In this document: in pieces, positions 1 through 8,696 of the stretch
How the letters are laid out: each line of letters begins with the position of its first letter
Numbering within the stretch: the first letter of the stretch is position 1
Assembly (NCBI RefSeq): GCF_001612885.1
Contig: NZ_BDBH01000004.1
Coordinates: 744,001 to 808,000, forward strand
DNA length: 64,000 nt
Source: Nocardia harenae NBRC 108248
GTDB taxonomy: Bacteria; Actinomycetota; Actinomycetes; Mycobacteriales; Mycobacteriaceae
Reading direction: 5' to 3'
Position numbers and translations under genes: made by a program
Notes under the pieces: generated by a model
Database searches by the model: none
Told to the model about the DNA's origin: nothing
The model's input: the letters and a program-made list of their open reading frames with translations, nothing else

Positions 1-2
1 CT

Positions 3-209
3 GCGAGCGGGGTGCTCCGGCTGGAGACCTCGACCGGCGAACTCGAGGTCGGCATCCGCCCCGGTGGCGCGGCCCGCTTGGCGACGCACGAGTCCTTCGG
101 CCCGGTGCGCGATGCGCTGGAGCCGGCCGCGCCCGGCGCCGAGCTGGTCGAGGTGCACGCCCGCAACTCCTGCGGCCCGATCGTGGTCGGCCACACGGTC
201 GGGGTCTGA
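3..209 (+). CDS. DUF4097-type beta-repeat protein, C-terminal fragment
   Basis: The frame is open from the window edge and ends at TGA 207-209, so only about the last 68 residues are visible. The residues resemble the end of DUF4097 putative-adhesin proteins: a turn 'TSTGELEVGI', then 'GPVRDAL', then 'VEVHARNSCGPIVV', matching the family pattern of short beta repeats with a final 'VRARTxSGDI' strand. DUF4097 proteins are thought to form beta-helices; their role is unknown. The gene faces the ABC exporter convergently, with a hairpin terminator between them. The family call rests on a short C-terminal stretch and is moderate. Confidence 0.55.
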   Translation, partial: ASGVLRLETSTGELEVGIRPGGAARLATHESFGPVRDALEPAAPGAELVEVHARNSCGPIVVGHTVGV

Positions 210-220
210 CCGGAAACCGA

Positions 221-250
221 CAGGGCCCCGCGAATACTCGCGGGGCCCTG
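221..250. terminator. bidirectional hairpin terminator
   Basis: A perfect 13-bp inverted repeat (221-233 with 238-250) with a 4-nt ATAC loop lies between two convergent stop codons (209 on plus, 257 on minus). It has no strong U-tract, as is common in actinomycetes, but its position fits a shared terminator. Confidence 0.75.
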
Positions 251-256
251 CGGCGC

Positions 257-2110
257 TCAGTCGGCTATCCGCCCGAAATCCAGCTTGACCAGCTGGTCGG
301 CGCGGTCGAAGTACCGGTCGTCGTGGGTGATCACGATGACCGTCTTGCCGCGGCGCTTCAGGTCGTTCAGGATCTCGCCGTAGAAGACGTCGCGGAAGCG
401 CGGCTCCTGATCGGCGGCCCACTCGTCGAAGAGGTAGATCGGGCGGTCCTCCAGCAGCGCGGTGAGCAGCGCGAGGCGCTTGCGCTGGCCCTGCGAGAGC
501 GCGATCGTGGAGAGCTTTCCGTCCTCGACCGTCACCTTGTCCGCGATCCGCAGCTGCTCCAGGTAGTGCCGCACCTCGTCGTCGATGCCGGGGCGGTCGA
601 AGCCGAGGTAGTCCTCGAAGAGGTGGAAATCGGTGAACACCGCCGAGGAGTTCTGCCGGAACCACTCCACGTTCTCGTGGTCGACCTTCTCGCCGTTCAG
701 CGAGATCGAGCCGGTGCGCGGGATGTAGAGCCCGGTGATCAGCTTGGCCAGCGTCGACTTGCCGCTGCCGTTGCCGCCGACCACGAAGGTGATCTGCCCC
801 GGCTCGAACACCAGATCCAGCGGGCCGAGCGCGAAACCGGTGGCCTCGGCGGTCTCCAGCACCGGCGCGCCCATGGGCACCGGGTGGTGGTCCCGGCCGC
901 CGTGGTCGATCCGGCGGCGCCCGTTGACATCCGGCGCGGGCGCGGCGTGCGGCCTGCCGGGGCGCGGGTGCCCGGGGTGCGCCCCGCGGGGCGGCGGGCC
1001 ACCCGGCGGCCTGCCGCTGCCCGGCCGCGCACCGGGGCGGCCGTCGGGGTGCGGCGGCGGCGCGCCCGGCCCGTCCTCGAACGGCGCGGGCGGCTCGCTG
1101 GCGTAGTGGTAGCCGACATTGCTCAGCTCCAGCCGGGCCGAGTCCACCACCGGACGCTCGGTGTAGGGCAGCTGCTCCTCGTTGTGCAGCGTGGCCATGG
1201 AGAGGTTCATGGTGCGGATCTTGGCCAGCGCCACGTCACCGCGGACCAGGTCGGGCAGCCGGTGCATGAAGTTCTGCATCGGCATCGCCAGGAAGGTGGT
1301 GACCAGCACGTACCCGATCATCACATCGCGCGGCAGGTCGAGCGCGGCGGCGATGGCGAACAGGATCAGCGCCATGGTGCCGAGCTGCAGGAACTGGCCG
1401 AGCCCCTGCGCCACCGAGAACTTCTGGCTCGCCGCCACGTTCTGGTCGCGCAGCGTGCGGGCCGAGCCGAGCAGGTGCCGCTGCATGAAGTCGCGGCGCC
1501 TGCCGCGGTGCAGCTTGAGCTCCTTGATCCCGAGCGTGACCGCCTGGAAGGAGCTCAGCAGCAGGTCCTCGTTCTCCCTTGCCCGGTGGTAGATGGCGCG
1601 CACCCGGCGCAGGAAGAACTCCACGCAGCAGATGCCGACCAGGGTGCCCGCCACGCTGATGGCGAAGATCGGCCCGGAGAGCACCGCGAGGAAGACGAAG
1701 CAGCCGACGATGGTCGCCACGTCGATGCAGATCGCCGGGATCGCGGTGACCGCCTGCGAGAGCGAGCGCACGTCCTCGGTGAGCGTCGCGAGCAGCCGGT
1801 GCGAGCCGAGCCGCTCCAGGTGCTCCAGCGGCGCGGCGACCACGCCGCCGCTGAGGTCGGCGCGCAGCCGGTAGATGGCCTCCTGCGCCAACCGGATCAG
1901 CAGGATCTGCGAGATCAGGCCGCTCACCAGCAGGACGACTCCGGTGAGGACGAACCGCGGCAGCAGGTCGTCCGGCCGCGGACCCGGCGACACCACAGCG
2001 TTGATGAGGGTGACCAGGTAGGTGTTGGCGGCGCCCGCGACCAGGCCGGAGGCGACGACGCCCGCGATCCGCACCCAGGAGATCGAGATGAGGAATCTGA
2101 TGAGTTGCAT
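257..2110 (-). CDS. cyclic-peptide-type ABC exporter (fused TMD-NBD)
   Basis: A 617-residue half-transporter with an N-terminal membrane domain of about six helices (residues 1-300) and a C-terminal ATPase. Walker A GGNGSGKST is at 445-453, the signature is LSQGQ (538-542) and Walker B ends FDE (561-563), followed by an H-loop 'ITHDD'. The layout and 'LFDEWAADQEP' resemble the SyrD/PvdE cyclic peptide and siderophore exporters. The ATG at 2110 was chosen because the membrane segment begins there; the frame stays open further upstream only inside the PKS gene. Residues about 339-418, between the A-loop tyrosine and Walker A, are an unusual Pro/Gly/His-rich insertion. It is the last gene of a leftward operon with the type III PKS and desaturase, so it probably exports their product. 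Confidence 0.85.
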   Translation of the reverse strand: MQLIRFLISISWVRIAGVVASGLVAGAANTYLVTLINAVVSPGPRPDDLLPRFVLTGVVLLVSGLISQILLIRLAQEAIYRLRADLSGGVVAAPLEHLERLGSHRLLATLTEDVRSLSQAVTAIPAICIDVATIVGCFVFLAVLSGPIFAISVAGTLVGICCVEFFLRRVRAIYHRARENEDLLLSSFQAVTLGIKELKLHRGRRRDFMQRHLLGSARTLRDQNVAASQKFSVAQGLGQFLQLGTMALILFAIAAALDLPRDVMIGYVLVTTFLAMPMQNFMHRLPDLVRGDVALAKIRTMNLSMATLHNEEQLPYTERPVVDSARLELSNVGYHYASEPPAPFEDGPGAPPPHPDGRPGARPGSGRPPGGPPPRGAHPGHPRPGRPHAAPAPDVNGRRRIDHGGRDHHPVPMGAPVLETAEATGFALGPLDLVFEPGQITFVVGGNGSGKSTLAKLITGLYIPRTGSISLNGEKVDHENVEWFRQNSSAVFTDFHLFEDYLGFDRPGIDDEVRHYLEQLRIADKVTVEDGKLSTIALSQGQRKRLALLTALLEDRPIYLFDEWAADQEPRFRDVFYGEILNDLKRRGKTVIVITHDDRYFDRADQLVKLDFGRIAD

Positions 2111-2145
2111 GGTTACTGTGCTTTCGAAAGTGCCGGCGGTGCGAT

Positions 2146-3345
2146 CTACCGGCGGATGATGTCGAAGATCATGCCTTCGAGCGTGACGCCGGGGGCGAAG
2201 GAGAACGCCACCCCGGTCGAGATCGGTGCGGTGCTGTCGGCCTGGCCGATCATCCGCTGCAGCACGAAGATCAGGGAGACGCTGAGCATGTTGCCGTGCT
2301 CGGCGAGCACGTCCCAGCTCACCGCGGCGGCCTCGCTCGGCAGCCCGAGCGAGCGCGCCGACTCCTCGATGATCTTGGGCCCGCCCGGGTGGATGGCCCA
2401 CAGCGCGACATCGGACTTGCGCAGCCCGTTCTCCGCGAGCCGCCGGGTGACCACCGGGTCGACGCCCTCGTAGATGTACCTCGGCAGCTCCTCGGCGAGC
2501 TCGCAGGTGATGCCGTTGTGGTTCACCCCGAGCACGATGCCGTCCTCGGCGTCGTCGAGCAGGTGGCTGAAGCTGTCCCGGATGACGACCTTGCCCGGCG
2601 CCAGCGGCTGGTGCACCTTGCTCGCGCCGATCACCACCGCGCCGCAGCCGTCGCCGAAGAGGCTGTGCGTGATCACGTCGTTGACGTCGTCGGCGAAGAC
2701 GGCGTTCACCGAGCTGAGCTCGATGCAGATGAGCATGGCCTTCTTGTCCGGGTGCGCCCGGACGTAGTCGACCGCGGTGCGCATGCCGTTCATGGCGGCG
2801 GCGCAGCCCATGAAGTTGACCACCACCCGGCCGACCGACGGCGCGAGCCCGAGCTGCTTGACCACCGCGACATCCACGCCGGGCGCGATGAACCCGGTGC
2901 TGGTCACGAAGACGAGCAGCCCGACCTCGGCCGGATCCTCGATCCCGGCCAGCGCCCGCCCGGCGGTGTCGACGGCGAGCGGCACCGCGTGCTCGTGGAA
3001 CAGGTTCATCCGCTCCCGGATGGTGCCGGGCCGGCGGCTGTAGGCCAGGAACTCCGGCTCCAGCGGGTCGACGACCAGCCGGCGGGTGTCGATCCTGGTC
3101 TTGCGGTACACCCGGCCGATCCGGGTGCGCTGCCGCTCGTCGCCGAAGAGCTCGGCGACCCGCTCGGCCGCGGCCGCCTGGTCGAAGACCCGCAGCGGCG
3201 AGCCGGTGGCGATGCTCTCGATCACCCCGACCGTGGTCGGCGGCGCCGGCGGCAGCATCCGCGCGGCGATGTCGTGCCCGTGCTCCCCCTCCGCCCGCAG
3301 GCGGGTTGTCCCCGGGCGATTGCCCTCGTCGATCGTTACAGACAC
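2146..3345 (-). CDS. type III polyketide synthase
   Basis: A 399-residue chalcone/stilbene synthase-family enzyme, a homodimeric thiolase-fold condensing enzyme that extends an acyl-CoA starter with malonyl-CoA. The catalytic triad is visible: Cys181 in 'VNFMGCAAAMNG', His319 in 'WAIHPGGPKI' and Asn352 in 'EHGNMLS'. Length is normal for bacterial members. It lies 43 nt downstream of the desaturase and 35 nt upstream of the ABC exporter, so the three are likely one transcript. The starter unit and product (alkylpyrone, resorcinol or other) cannot be read from sequence. The neighbouring lipid desaturase makes a long-chain acyl starter plausible. Confidence 0.92.
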   Translation of the reverse strand: MSVTIDEGNRPGTTRLRAEGEHGHDIAARMLPPAPPTTVGVIESIATGSPLRVFDQAAAAERVAELFGDERQRTRIGRVYRKTRIDTRRLVVDPLEPEFLAYSRRPGTIRERMNLFHEHAVPLAVDTAGRALAGIEDPAEVGLLVFVTSTGFIAPGVDVAVVKQLGLAPSVGRVVVNFMGCAAAMNGMRTAVDYVRAHPDKKAMLICIELSSVNAVFADDVNDVITHSLFGDGCGAVVIGASKVHQPLAPGKVVIRDSFSHLLDDAEDGIVLGVNHNGITCELAEELPRYIYEGVDPVVTRRLAENGLRKSDVALWAIHPGGPKIIEESARSLGLPSEAAAVSWDVLAEHGNMLSVSLIFVLQRMIGQADSTAPISTGVAFSFAPGVTLEGMIFDIIRR

Positions 3346-3388
3346 GACCTTCTACCTTTCGCAGTGATATGTGACCGTGGAATGCGGC

Positions 3389-4852
3389 TCAGACGGTGCC
3401 GATTCCGGTGAAGCCCTGGACCGTGTAGACGGCGCAGGTCTTCAGTGCCGACGGCGAGCAGTGCTCGCGCACGAACCCCCAGTTGCGTTCTTTCGCCTCG
3501 TCGGAGCGGGAAAGCAGATAGGTCCGGATCTGTTTCGGGAAACGATCCGTGAGGAAACTCTTCGCGGGCAGCCACGCCACCCCGAATTTCTCCGCCTCTT
3601 CGCGCAGTACGTCCTCGGTCGCGATATTCGCGAAACCGCTGCGCTGGTAGGGCAGCACGTGGTGCACCCGGTGCGAGCTCAGCCCGGCGGAGAGGAAGCA
3701 GTCGATGTAGCGGTTGCCGACCACCTTCAGGTCGTACGCCTGCTCCAGCTGGTTGATGCCCCAGTCCTCGGTGTCGGTGTGCGTCTCCTCGGTATCCAGC
3801 TCGAAATCGTGGCTGGCCACCACCAGGAAGGTGCTGATCCAGAGCGAGATCACGAACTGCAGGAACCAGGCGAGGAAATCGCCTGCGAGGGTGAAGGCCA
3901 CCAGCTCCGCGACGAGCAGGAAGCGCACCCCGAAGGAGCCGACGAAGTGCGGCAGCGCGCCGCGCATCGAGCCGTACATCTCCGCGACACCCACCTTGCG
4001 GGTGAGCCGGCAGACGTCGAGCAGCCGGATCGTCATGCCGGTCAGCGTGTGCCCGAGTTTGTGCAGGGTGTGCACCGGCATCCGGTAGAGCCGCGGCACC
4101 CGCATCATCATGGTGAAGACGTTCTTCTTGATGTCGACTTCGCTCTGCGTGTGCGGGTGGTGCAGCAGCGCGTGGCCGTCCGCGGTGACGAAGGAGAGCG
4201 CGACGTAATTGAGGTCGAAGGCATTCACCCAGACCTTGTTCATGCCCTTCTGCGCCCGGTGGATGGCGTAGTGCCCGAAGCCGGCGAGCGAGCTGCGCAG
4301 CACCACCATGGCGAGCACGAAGATCGGCAGCGGCATCCAGCCCGGCTCGAAGAGCCGCAGCCCCTGCACCGCGAAGTAGGCCACCGCCAGCACCGCGACC
4401 ACGATGTTGAAGATGGTGTCCATGCGCTTGATCCGGGCGGCCAGCGCGGGCTCGCGCAGCCGGGCCCGCACCCGGTGCAGCAGGTCGTCCTTGTTCCCGA
4501 AGGAGTACTTCGGGGTGTCCCGCCAGCTGTCGAAACCCTCCTTGAAGAGGAAGTCCGGCGCGTTGTTCTTCGGGTGGATGTCCTCGGGCAGCGCGTCGCG
4601 GTCGAGCGCGTAGCGCTCCAGCATCTTCTCGACGGCCTGCGGATTCTTGTGGTACGAGCCGATGATCGAGGTGATGTCGCGGTTCTTGGTCCGGCCGATG
4701 AAGAACTCGCCGCCCGGATGCTTGGAGATCCAGTCGCTGAGGTCGTAGGCCCTGCCGTTGTAGACCCAGACGTTCGAGATCGGGGGCGGCCCGTCGGGCG
4801 GCGGGGGACGACGGAAGTCCTGCTCCTCCGTCGCGGGGCGGGTGTCGGTCAT
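3389..4852 (-). CDS. cytochrome b5-fused fatty acid desaturase-like enzyme
   Basis: 487 residues. An N-terminal cytochrome b5-like domain (about 25-100) carries the heme motif 'HPGG' near residue 40. It is followed by a membrane-bound desaturase domain with histidine boxes 'HYAIH', 'HALLHHPHT' and, near the C-terminus, 'SSHRVHH'. Such front-end-type desaturases introduce double bonds or hydroxyl groups into acyl chains. ATG 4852 (MTDTRP) was chosen because the b5 domain starts soon after; the 29 codons upstream look non-coding. It is the first gene of the desaturase, type III PKS, ABC exporter operon, so it may tailor the lipid starter or product. Confidence 0.82.
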   Translation of the reverse strand: MTDTRPATEEQDFRRPPPPDGPPPISNVWVYNGRAYDLSDWISKHPGGEFFIGRTKNRDITSIIGSYHKNPQAVEKMLERYALDRDALPEDIHPKNNAPDFLFKEGFDSWRDTPKYSFGNKDDLLHRVRARLREPALAARIKRMDTIFNIVVAVLAVAYFAVQGLRLFEPGWMPLPIFVLAMVVLRSSLAGFGHYAIHRAQKGMNKVWVNAFDLNYVALSFVTADGHALLHHPHTQSEVDIKKNVFTMMMRVPRLYRMPVHTLHKLGHTLTGMTIRLLDVCRLTRKVGVAEMYGSMRGALPHFVGSFGVRFLLVAELVAFTLAGDFLAWFLQFVISLWISTFLVVASHDFELDTEETHTDTEDWGINQLEQAYDLKVVGNRYIDCFLSAGLSSHRVHHVLPYQRSGFANIATEDVLREEAEKFGVAWLPAKSFLTDRFPKQIRTYLLSRSDEAKERNWGFVREHCSPSALKTCAVYTVQGFTGIGTV

Positions 4853-5294
4853 CGGTGTCCTTCGTGCTGTGTTCGCCGGTGTCTCGGGCCGTATCGCTCG
4901 AACCCGGGATTTGATTTCAGACACCGAGCGGCTCGGCACGTCGTGCCGCGCCGTGCCAGTCCGGCCCCGGAAGATTCCCCCAGGTCAAGCGGTCCGCCTC
5001 GGTGGTCATGCTCAGTATGGTGCGTCGTCTCGCCTACAGCGCACTGAACGATTCCTTAAGCCGGAACCCGGTCGCGACGCGTTTGCCCGCGGCTCTATGC
5101 GAGACGACGGCGCACAGGGTAACGTTCCGGCCCGCAGCGGCTTCCGACCGTGGTTCGGCCATGGGTCGGCCACCGAGAATCACGGCCGGCGTTGGGCTCT
5201 CCCTCCGCCGGACGGGGCCGCTGTGCCCACCCCGGCAGCGCCTGCTGCCACTCCACCCCGGTCATCCGACCACGCACTCCCACGGGGGCAGACC
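4853..5294. promoter_or_regulatory. intergenic region with palindrome CGGCACGTCGTGCCG
   Basis: A 442-bp divergent gap between the desaturase operon and the lipoprotein gene, with no coding-like frame. A perfect 7-1-7 palindrome lies at 4934-4948, about 80 nt upstream of the desaturase start, and a further half site CGTGCC is at 4952-4957. It is a good candidate operator for the PKS operon, but no cognate regulator is adjacent. I see nothing else clear in this gap. Confidence 0.45.
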
Positions 5295-6134
5295 ATGAGT
5301 GACCCGACAATGTCCGAATCCACCGCTATCCGGCGCGGTACCCGCCGGTACTCCCCGGTGCGCTTCGGCACCGCCGCCGTCGCGGCCTCGCTCTTCGCGG
5401 CCATCCTGACCGGTTGCGGCACCGACGATTCGAGCACGAGCACCAGCACCGCCGCGACCGCCACCGGCCCGCTGCCCGACGCCGCGCAGATCGTGCAGGA
5501 GTCCGCGCGCACCACGCAGACCCTGCAGGCCGTGCACCTGGAGCTGGAGGTCGAGAACATCCAGAACCTCCCGGTCGAGAAGGTCGACGCGGACGTCACC
5601 AACCAGCCGCAGGGTCAGGGCGCCGCCCAGGGCAGCGCGACCGTGCGCACCAAGCCGGACGCGCCGTTCGTCGAGGCGGACTTCGTCGTCGTCGACAAGT
5701 CCATGTGGGTCAAGCTCGAGGACGGCAAGTTCGCCGATCTCGGCCCCTCGGAGAAGGTCTACGATCCGGGCATCATCCTGGACAAGGACAAGGGGCTGGC
5801 GAACGTCATCGCCAAGGTGCAGAACCCGAGGGTCGAGGGGCGCGAGAGCGTCGAGGGCACCGCGGTCGTCAAGGTCAGCGGCACCATCGACTCGGCGGTC
5901 ATCGACCCGATCGTGCCCCGGGTCGGCGAGGGCGGCGGGACCTTCCCGATCACGCTCTACATCGCCGACGTCGCACCGCCGAGCACCTCGGCCGCGGCCA
6001 AGCCGTCCGACGCGCCCTCCGCGGGCGAGGGGCCGAACCTGGTGCGCGCCGTCGTGCAGAAGGGGGACGGCACGATCAACGTCACCCTCTCCGACTGGGC
6101 CGAGCCGGTCACGGTGACGAAGCCCGCGAACTGA
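5295..6134 (+). CDS. LppX/LprG-family lipoprotein
   Basis: 279 residues with a lipoprotein signal: basic 'RRGTRRYS', a hydrophobic stretch and lipobox LTGC with the acylated cysteine at residue 41. The mature part resembles the LppX_LprAFG family, cell-envelope lipoproteins that carry acylated lipids in a hydrophobic cavity: 'LQAVHLELEV' near the start, 'VVDKSMWVKLEDGKFADLGPSEKVYDPG' split over the centre, and 'ITLYIADVAPP' near the end. Start ATG 5295 has a G-rich site upstream; ATG 5310 is an alternative. The P55-type exporter usually next to lprG is absent, so this is a paralogue. A Ser/Ala/Pro-rich stretch interrupts the C-terminal part. Confidence 0.8.
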   Translation: MSDPTMSESTAIRRGTRRYSPVRFGTAAVAASLFAAILTGCGTDDSSTSTSTAATATGPLPDAAQIVQESARTTQTLQAVHLELEVENIQNLPVEKVDADVTNQPQGQGAAQGSATVRTKPDAPFVEADFVVVDKSMWVKLEDGKFADLGPSEKVYDPGIILDKDKGLANVIAKVQNPRVEGRESVEGTAVVKVSGTIDSAVIDPIVPRVGEGGGTFPITLYIADVAPPSTSAAAKPSDAPSAGEGPNLVRAVVQKGDGTINVTLSDWAEPVTVTKPAN

Positions 6135-6311
6135 CCGCTACCGGCCTCCCGGCCGGAGCCCGGAGCCGGGTGTCCGCAGCGAATCCGCCGCGGACACCCG
6201 GCTTCTCGCGTTTCCGGGGCGGCACGGCGCTACCCGATCGTCGCGACGCCTGACGCACCTGCGGCGCAGCGCACCGCGCGGGGACGGGTTCCGGCCGCTC
6301 CGACGGGACGT

Positions 6312-6343
6312 TTCAATCAGTGATTGAACGATTGATTGAAACG
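6312..6343. promoter_or_regulatory. TetR operator (TTCAATCAGTGATTGAA)
   Basis: A perfect 8-1-8 palindrome at 6312-6328 is followed by a third GATTGA half site, so that an 11-bp inverted repeat (6309-6319 with 6333-6343) also exists. It sits immediately before the TetR gene and probably overlaps its promoter, as expected for autoregulation. Confidence 0.7.
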
Positions 6344-6355
6344 TGTTCTAATTCA

Positions 6356-6943
6356 GTGGTGGGACGAGCCGAGACCGGAACGCGCGAGCGCATCCTCACC
6401 AGCGCCGAGCGATTGCTGCTCGAGTCCGGGTACGACCGGGTGTCGGTGCGCGCCGTGTGCGCCGCCGCCGGGGTGAACCCGGCCGCCGTGCACTACCACT
6501 TCGGCTCCAAGGAAGCGCTGGTCGCCGCGCTCCTGGAGGCCAGGCTCGGCCCGCTCTGGCAGACCGCGCTGGACGATCTCGCCGCCGACGCCCCCGACGT
6601 GCGCGCGGTGGTCGCCGCGCTGATCGCCCCGCTCGCCGAGCTCGCCGCCGACCCCACCGGCCGCCTCTACCTGCACCTGCTCGCCCGCATGGTGCTCGGC
6701 AGGCGACCGGTGCGCTGGGCCGCCACCTGGTTCCGGCTCGACCCGTGGGTGGCGCTGCTGCGCGAGCTGGTGCCCGGCCTCGACGCCGCCACCGCCCGGC
6801 GGCGCTGGCTGCTCGCCTTCGATCTCGTGCTCGGCCAGTTCGGCGACCCGCTCGCCGGCGACCGGGTGCTCTCCCCCGCCGCGGTGGCAGCCCTCACCGC
6901 GTTCGTGAGCGCGGGGCTCGCACTCTCCCCGGAGGAAGCATGA
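6356..6943 (+). CDS. TetR-family regulator
   Basis: About 195 residues. The N-terminal helix-turn-helix is typical ('RERILTSAERLLLESGYDRVSV' region, then 'AAVHYHFGSKEAL'), with an all-helical ligand domain behind. The reading frame extends back to GTG 6320, but that start lies inside the operator palindrome, so GTG 6356 (or 6359) is preferred. Its stop overlaps the start of the Old Yellow Enzyme gene by 4 nt (ATGA), so the two are co-transcribed and probably autoregulated through the operator upstream. Confidence 0.85.
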   Translation: MVGRAETGTRERILTSAERLLLESGYDRVSVRAVCAAAGVNPAAVHYHFGSKEALVAALLEARLGPLWQTALDDLAADAPDVRAVVAALIAPLAELAADPTGRLYLHLLARMVLGRRPVRWAATWFRLDPWVALLRELVPGLDAATARRRWLLAFDLVLGQFGDPLAGDRVLSPAAVAALTAFVSAGLALSPEEA

Positions 6944-8175
6944 ACGACGTGTTCGCCCCGGCCACGCTGGGGCCGATCCGGCTGCGCAACCGGGTGGTCA
7001 AGTCCGCCACCTTCGAGGCCCGCACCCCGGACGCGCTGGTCACCGACGATCTCATCGAGTACCACCTGCGCCCGGTGCGCGGCGGGGTCGGGATGACCAC
7101 CGTCGCCTACTGCGCGGTGGCGCCGGAGGGCCGCACCGAGCGCAGGCAGATCTGGATGCGCCCGGAGGCGGTGCCCGGGCTGCGCAGGCTCGCCGACGCC
7201 GTGCACGCCGAGGGCGCCGCGGTGAGCGCGCAGCTCGGCCACGCGGGACCGGTCGCCAATGCCGCCTCCAACCGGGCGCCCGCGCTCTCGCCGAGCCGGC
7301 TCTTCAGCCCGCTCGGCATGGCCGCCACCCGGCGGCCGAGCGCGGCCGAGGTGCGCGGGCTGGTCCGCGCGCACGCCGCGGCCGCGGCGCTGGCCCAGGA
7401 CGCCGGATTCGACGCCGTCGAGCTGCATTTCGGGCACAACTACCTGGTCAGCGCCTTCTTCAGCCCGCTGCTCAATCACCGTCGCGACGAGTACGGCGGC
7501 GCACTGGAGAACCGCGCCCGTTTCGCCAGGGAGATCGCGACCGCGGTGCGCGAACGGGTCGGCACCGGCATGGCCGTCACCGCCAAGCTCAGCATGGACG
7601 ACGGCGTGCGCGGCGGACTGAAACTGCCGGAGAGCCTGCAGATCGGGCGCTGGCTGGAGGCCGACGGCGCGCTGGACGCGCTGCAGCTCACCGCGGGCAG
7701 CTCGCTGCTGAACCCCATGTACTTCTTCCACGGCAGCGCGCCGCGCAAGGAGTTCGCCCTGGCCTTCCCGCCGCCGCTGCGCTGGGGGTTGCGGGCGAGC
7801 GGCCGCTTCTTCCTGCGCGAGTACCCCTACCGCGAGGCCTACCTGCTCGACCTGGCGCAGCAGTTCCGGCGCGAGCTGACCATGCCGCTCATGCTGCTCG
7901 GCGGTATCAGTACCAAGCCGACCATGGATCTGGCGATGTCCCGCGGCTTCGAGTTCGTCGCGATGGCACGGGCCCTGCTCCGCGAACCGGACCTGCTGCA
8001 GCGGCTGCGCGCCGATCCGGCGACCGAGTCGCTCTGCACCCACTGCAATGTCTGCATGACCACGATCTTCCACCGCACCCGCTGCGTGCTGGCGCGCCCG
8101 GACGAGCAGGCGGCGGAGCTGCGGGACGGCAGGCCGCCGGTCCGGCTCCGCGGTTCCCGCCCCCGGCGTGCGTAG
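6940..8175 (+). CDS. Old Yellow Enzyme-family NADH:flavin oxidoreductase
   Basis: 411 residues of FMN-binding TIM barrel. The start is family-like ('FAPATLGPIRLRNRVVKSAT'), followed by 'AQLGHAGP', the active-site region 'ELHFGHNYL', the family signature 'SPLLNHRRDEYGG' and 'MLLGGIST'. A C-terminal cysteine cluster 'CTHCNVC' plus a later Cys resembles the Fe-S motif of the 2,4-dienoyl-CoA reductase branch. The family reduces activated C=C bonds. The ATG at 6940 has a strong GGAGG site. It is coupled to the upstream TetR gene, suggesting induction by an electrophilic or aromatic ligand (inference). Confidence 0.9.
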   Translation: MNDVFAPATLGPIRLRNRVVKSATFEARTPDALVTDDLIEYHLRPVRGGVGMTTVAYCAVAPEGRTERRQIWMRPEAVPGLRRLADAVHAEGAAVSAQLGHAGPVANAASNRAPALSPSRLFSPLGMAATRRPSAAEVRGLVRAHAAAAALAQDAGFDAVELHFGHNYLVSAFFSPLLNHRRDEYGGALENRARFAREIATAVRERVGTGMAVTAKLSMDDGVRGGLKLPESLQIGRWLEADGALDALQLTAGSSLLNPMYFFHGSAPRKEFALAFPPPLRWGLRASGRFFLREYPYREAYLLDLAQQFRRELTMPLMLLGGISTKPTMDLAMSRGFEFVAMARALLREPDLLQRLRADPATESLCTHCNVCMTTIFHRTRCVLARPDEQAAELRDGRPPVRLRGSRPRRA

Positions 8176-8186
8176 AGTCGCGGGGC

Positions 8187-8696
8187 ATGGCCCGAACCAT
8201 GCAGATCTCCGACAGCATCGTGATCGCCGTCGACCCGGCGACGGCGTACGACAATATCGCCGACGTCACCCGCATGGGGCGGTGGAGCCCGGAGAACACC
8301 GGGGCGGTCGTGGCCGATCCGGATCGCCCGCCCCGGGTCGGTGACACCTTCGTCGGCGCCAATACGCGCGGCGCCATGCGCTGGCACACCGGCTGCGTGG
8401 TGACCGCCGCCGAGCGGGGCAGCCGCTTCGCCTTCCAGGTGCAGCGGTGGGGCCTGCGCAAGCCCGCGCTCCGGGTGGCGGTGGCGAGCTGGGAGTACCG
8501 CTTCGAGCCGGTCGACGGCGGCACCAGGGTCACCGAGACCTGGATCGACGACCGCACCGGCTGGCCGGACCCGGTTGCCGCGGTCTTCGACCGCATCGTC
8601 ACCGGCAAGCGCGGCTTCGCCGAGTTCCAGGAGGGCAATATCCGGCGCACCCTGGCCCGGCTCAAGGAGGCCCTGGAGTCCGAGCAGGTGGATTGA
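8187..8696 (+). CDS. SRPBCC-family protein
   Basis: 169 residues, starting 'ARTMQISDSIVIAVDPATAYDNIADV', which is typical of START/SRPBCC polyketide-cyclase-like folds. 'MGRWSPENTGA' and 'GDTFVGANTRG' follow, and a C-terminal amphipathic helix ends the protein. These proteins bind hydrophobic ligands in a deep pocket; no catalytic residues can be assigned. It lies 11 nt after the Old Yellow Enzyme gene on the same strand and may belong to the same transcript. Confidence 0.8.
   Translation: MARTMQISDSIVIAVDPATAYDNIADVTRMGRWSPENTGAVVADPDRPPRVGDTFVGANTRGAMRWHTGCVVTAAERGSRFAFQVQRWGLRKPALRVAVASWEYRFEPVDGGTRVTETWIDDRTGWPDPVAAVFDRIVTGKRGFAEFQEGNIRRTLARLKEALESEQVD

Noticed and set aside
323..2473. 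716-codon open frame antisense to the ABC exporter and PKS genes
   Set aside because: Composition is Arg/Glu/Asp/Gln-rich without any fold motif; it is a shadow frame of high-GC coding sequence. The same applies to the long antisense frames at 18036-20768 and 25063-27720.
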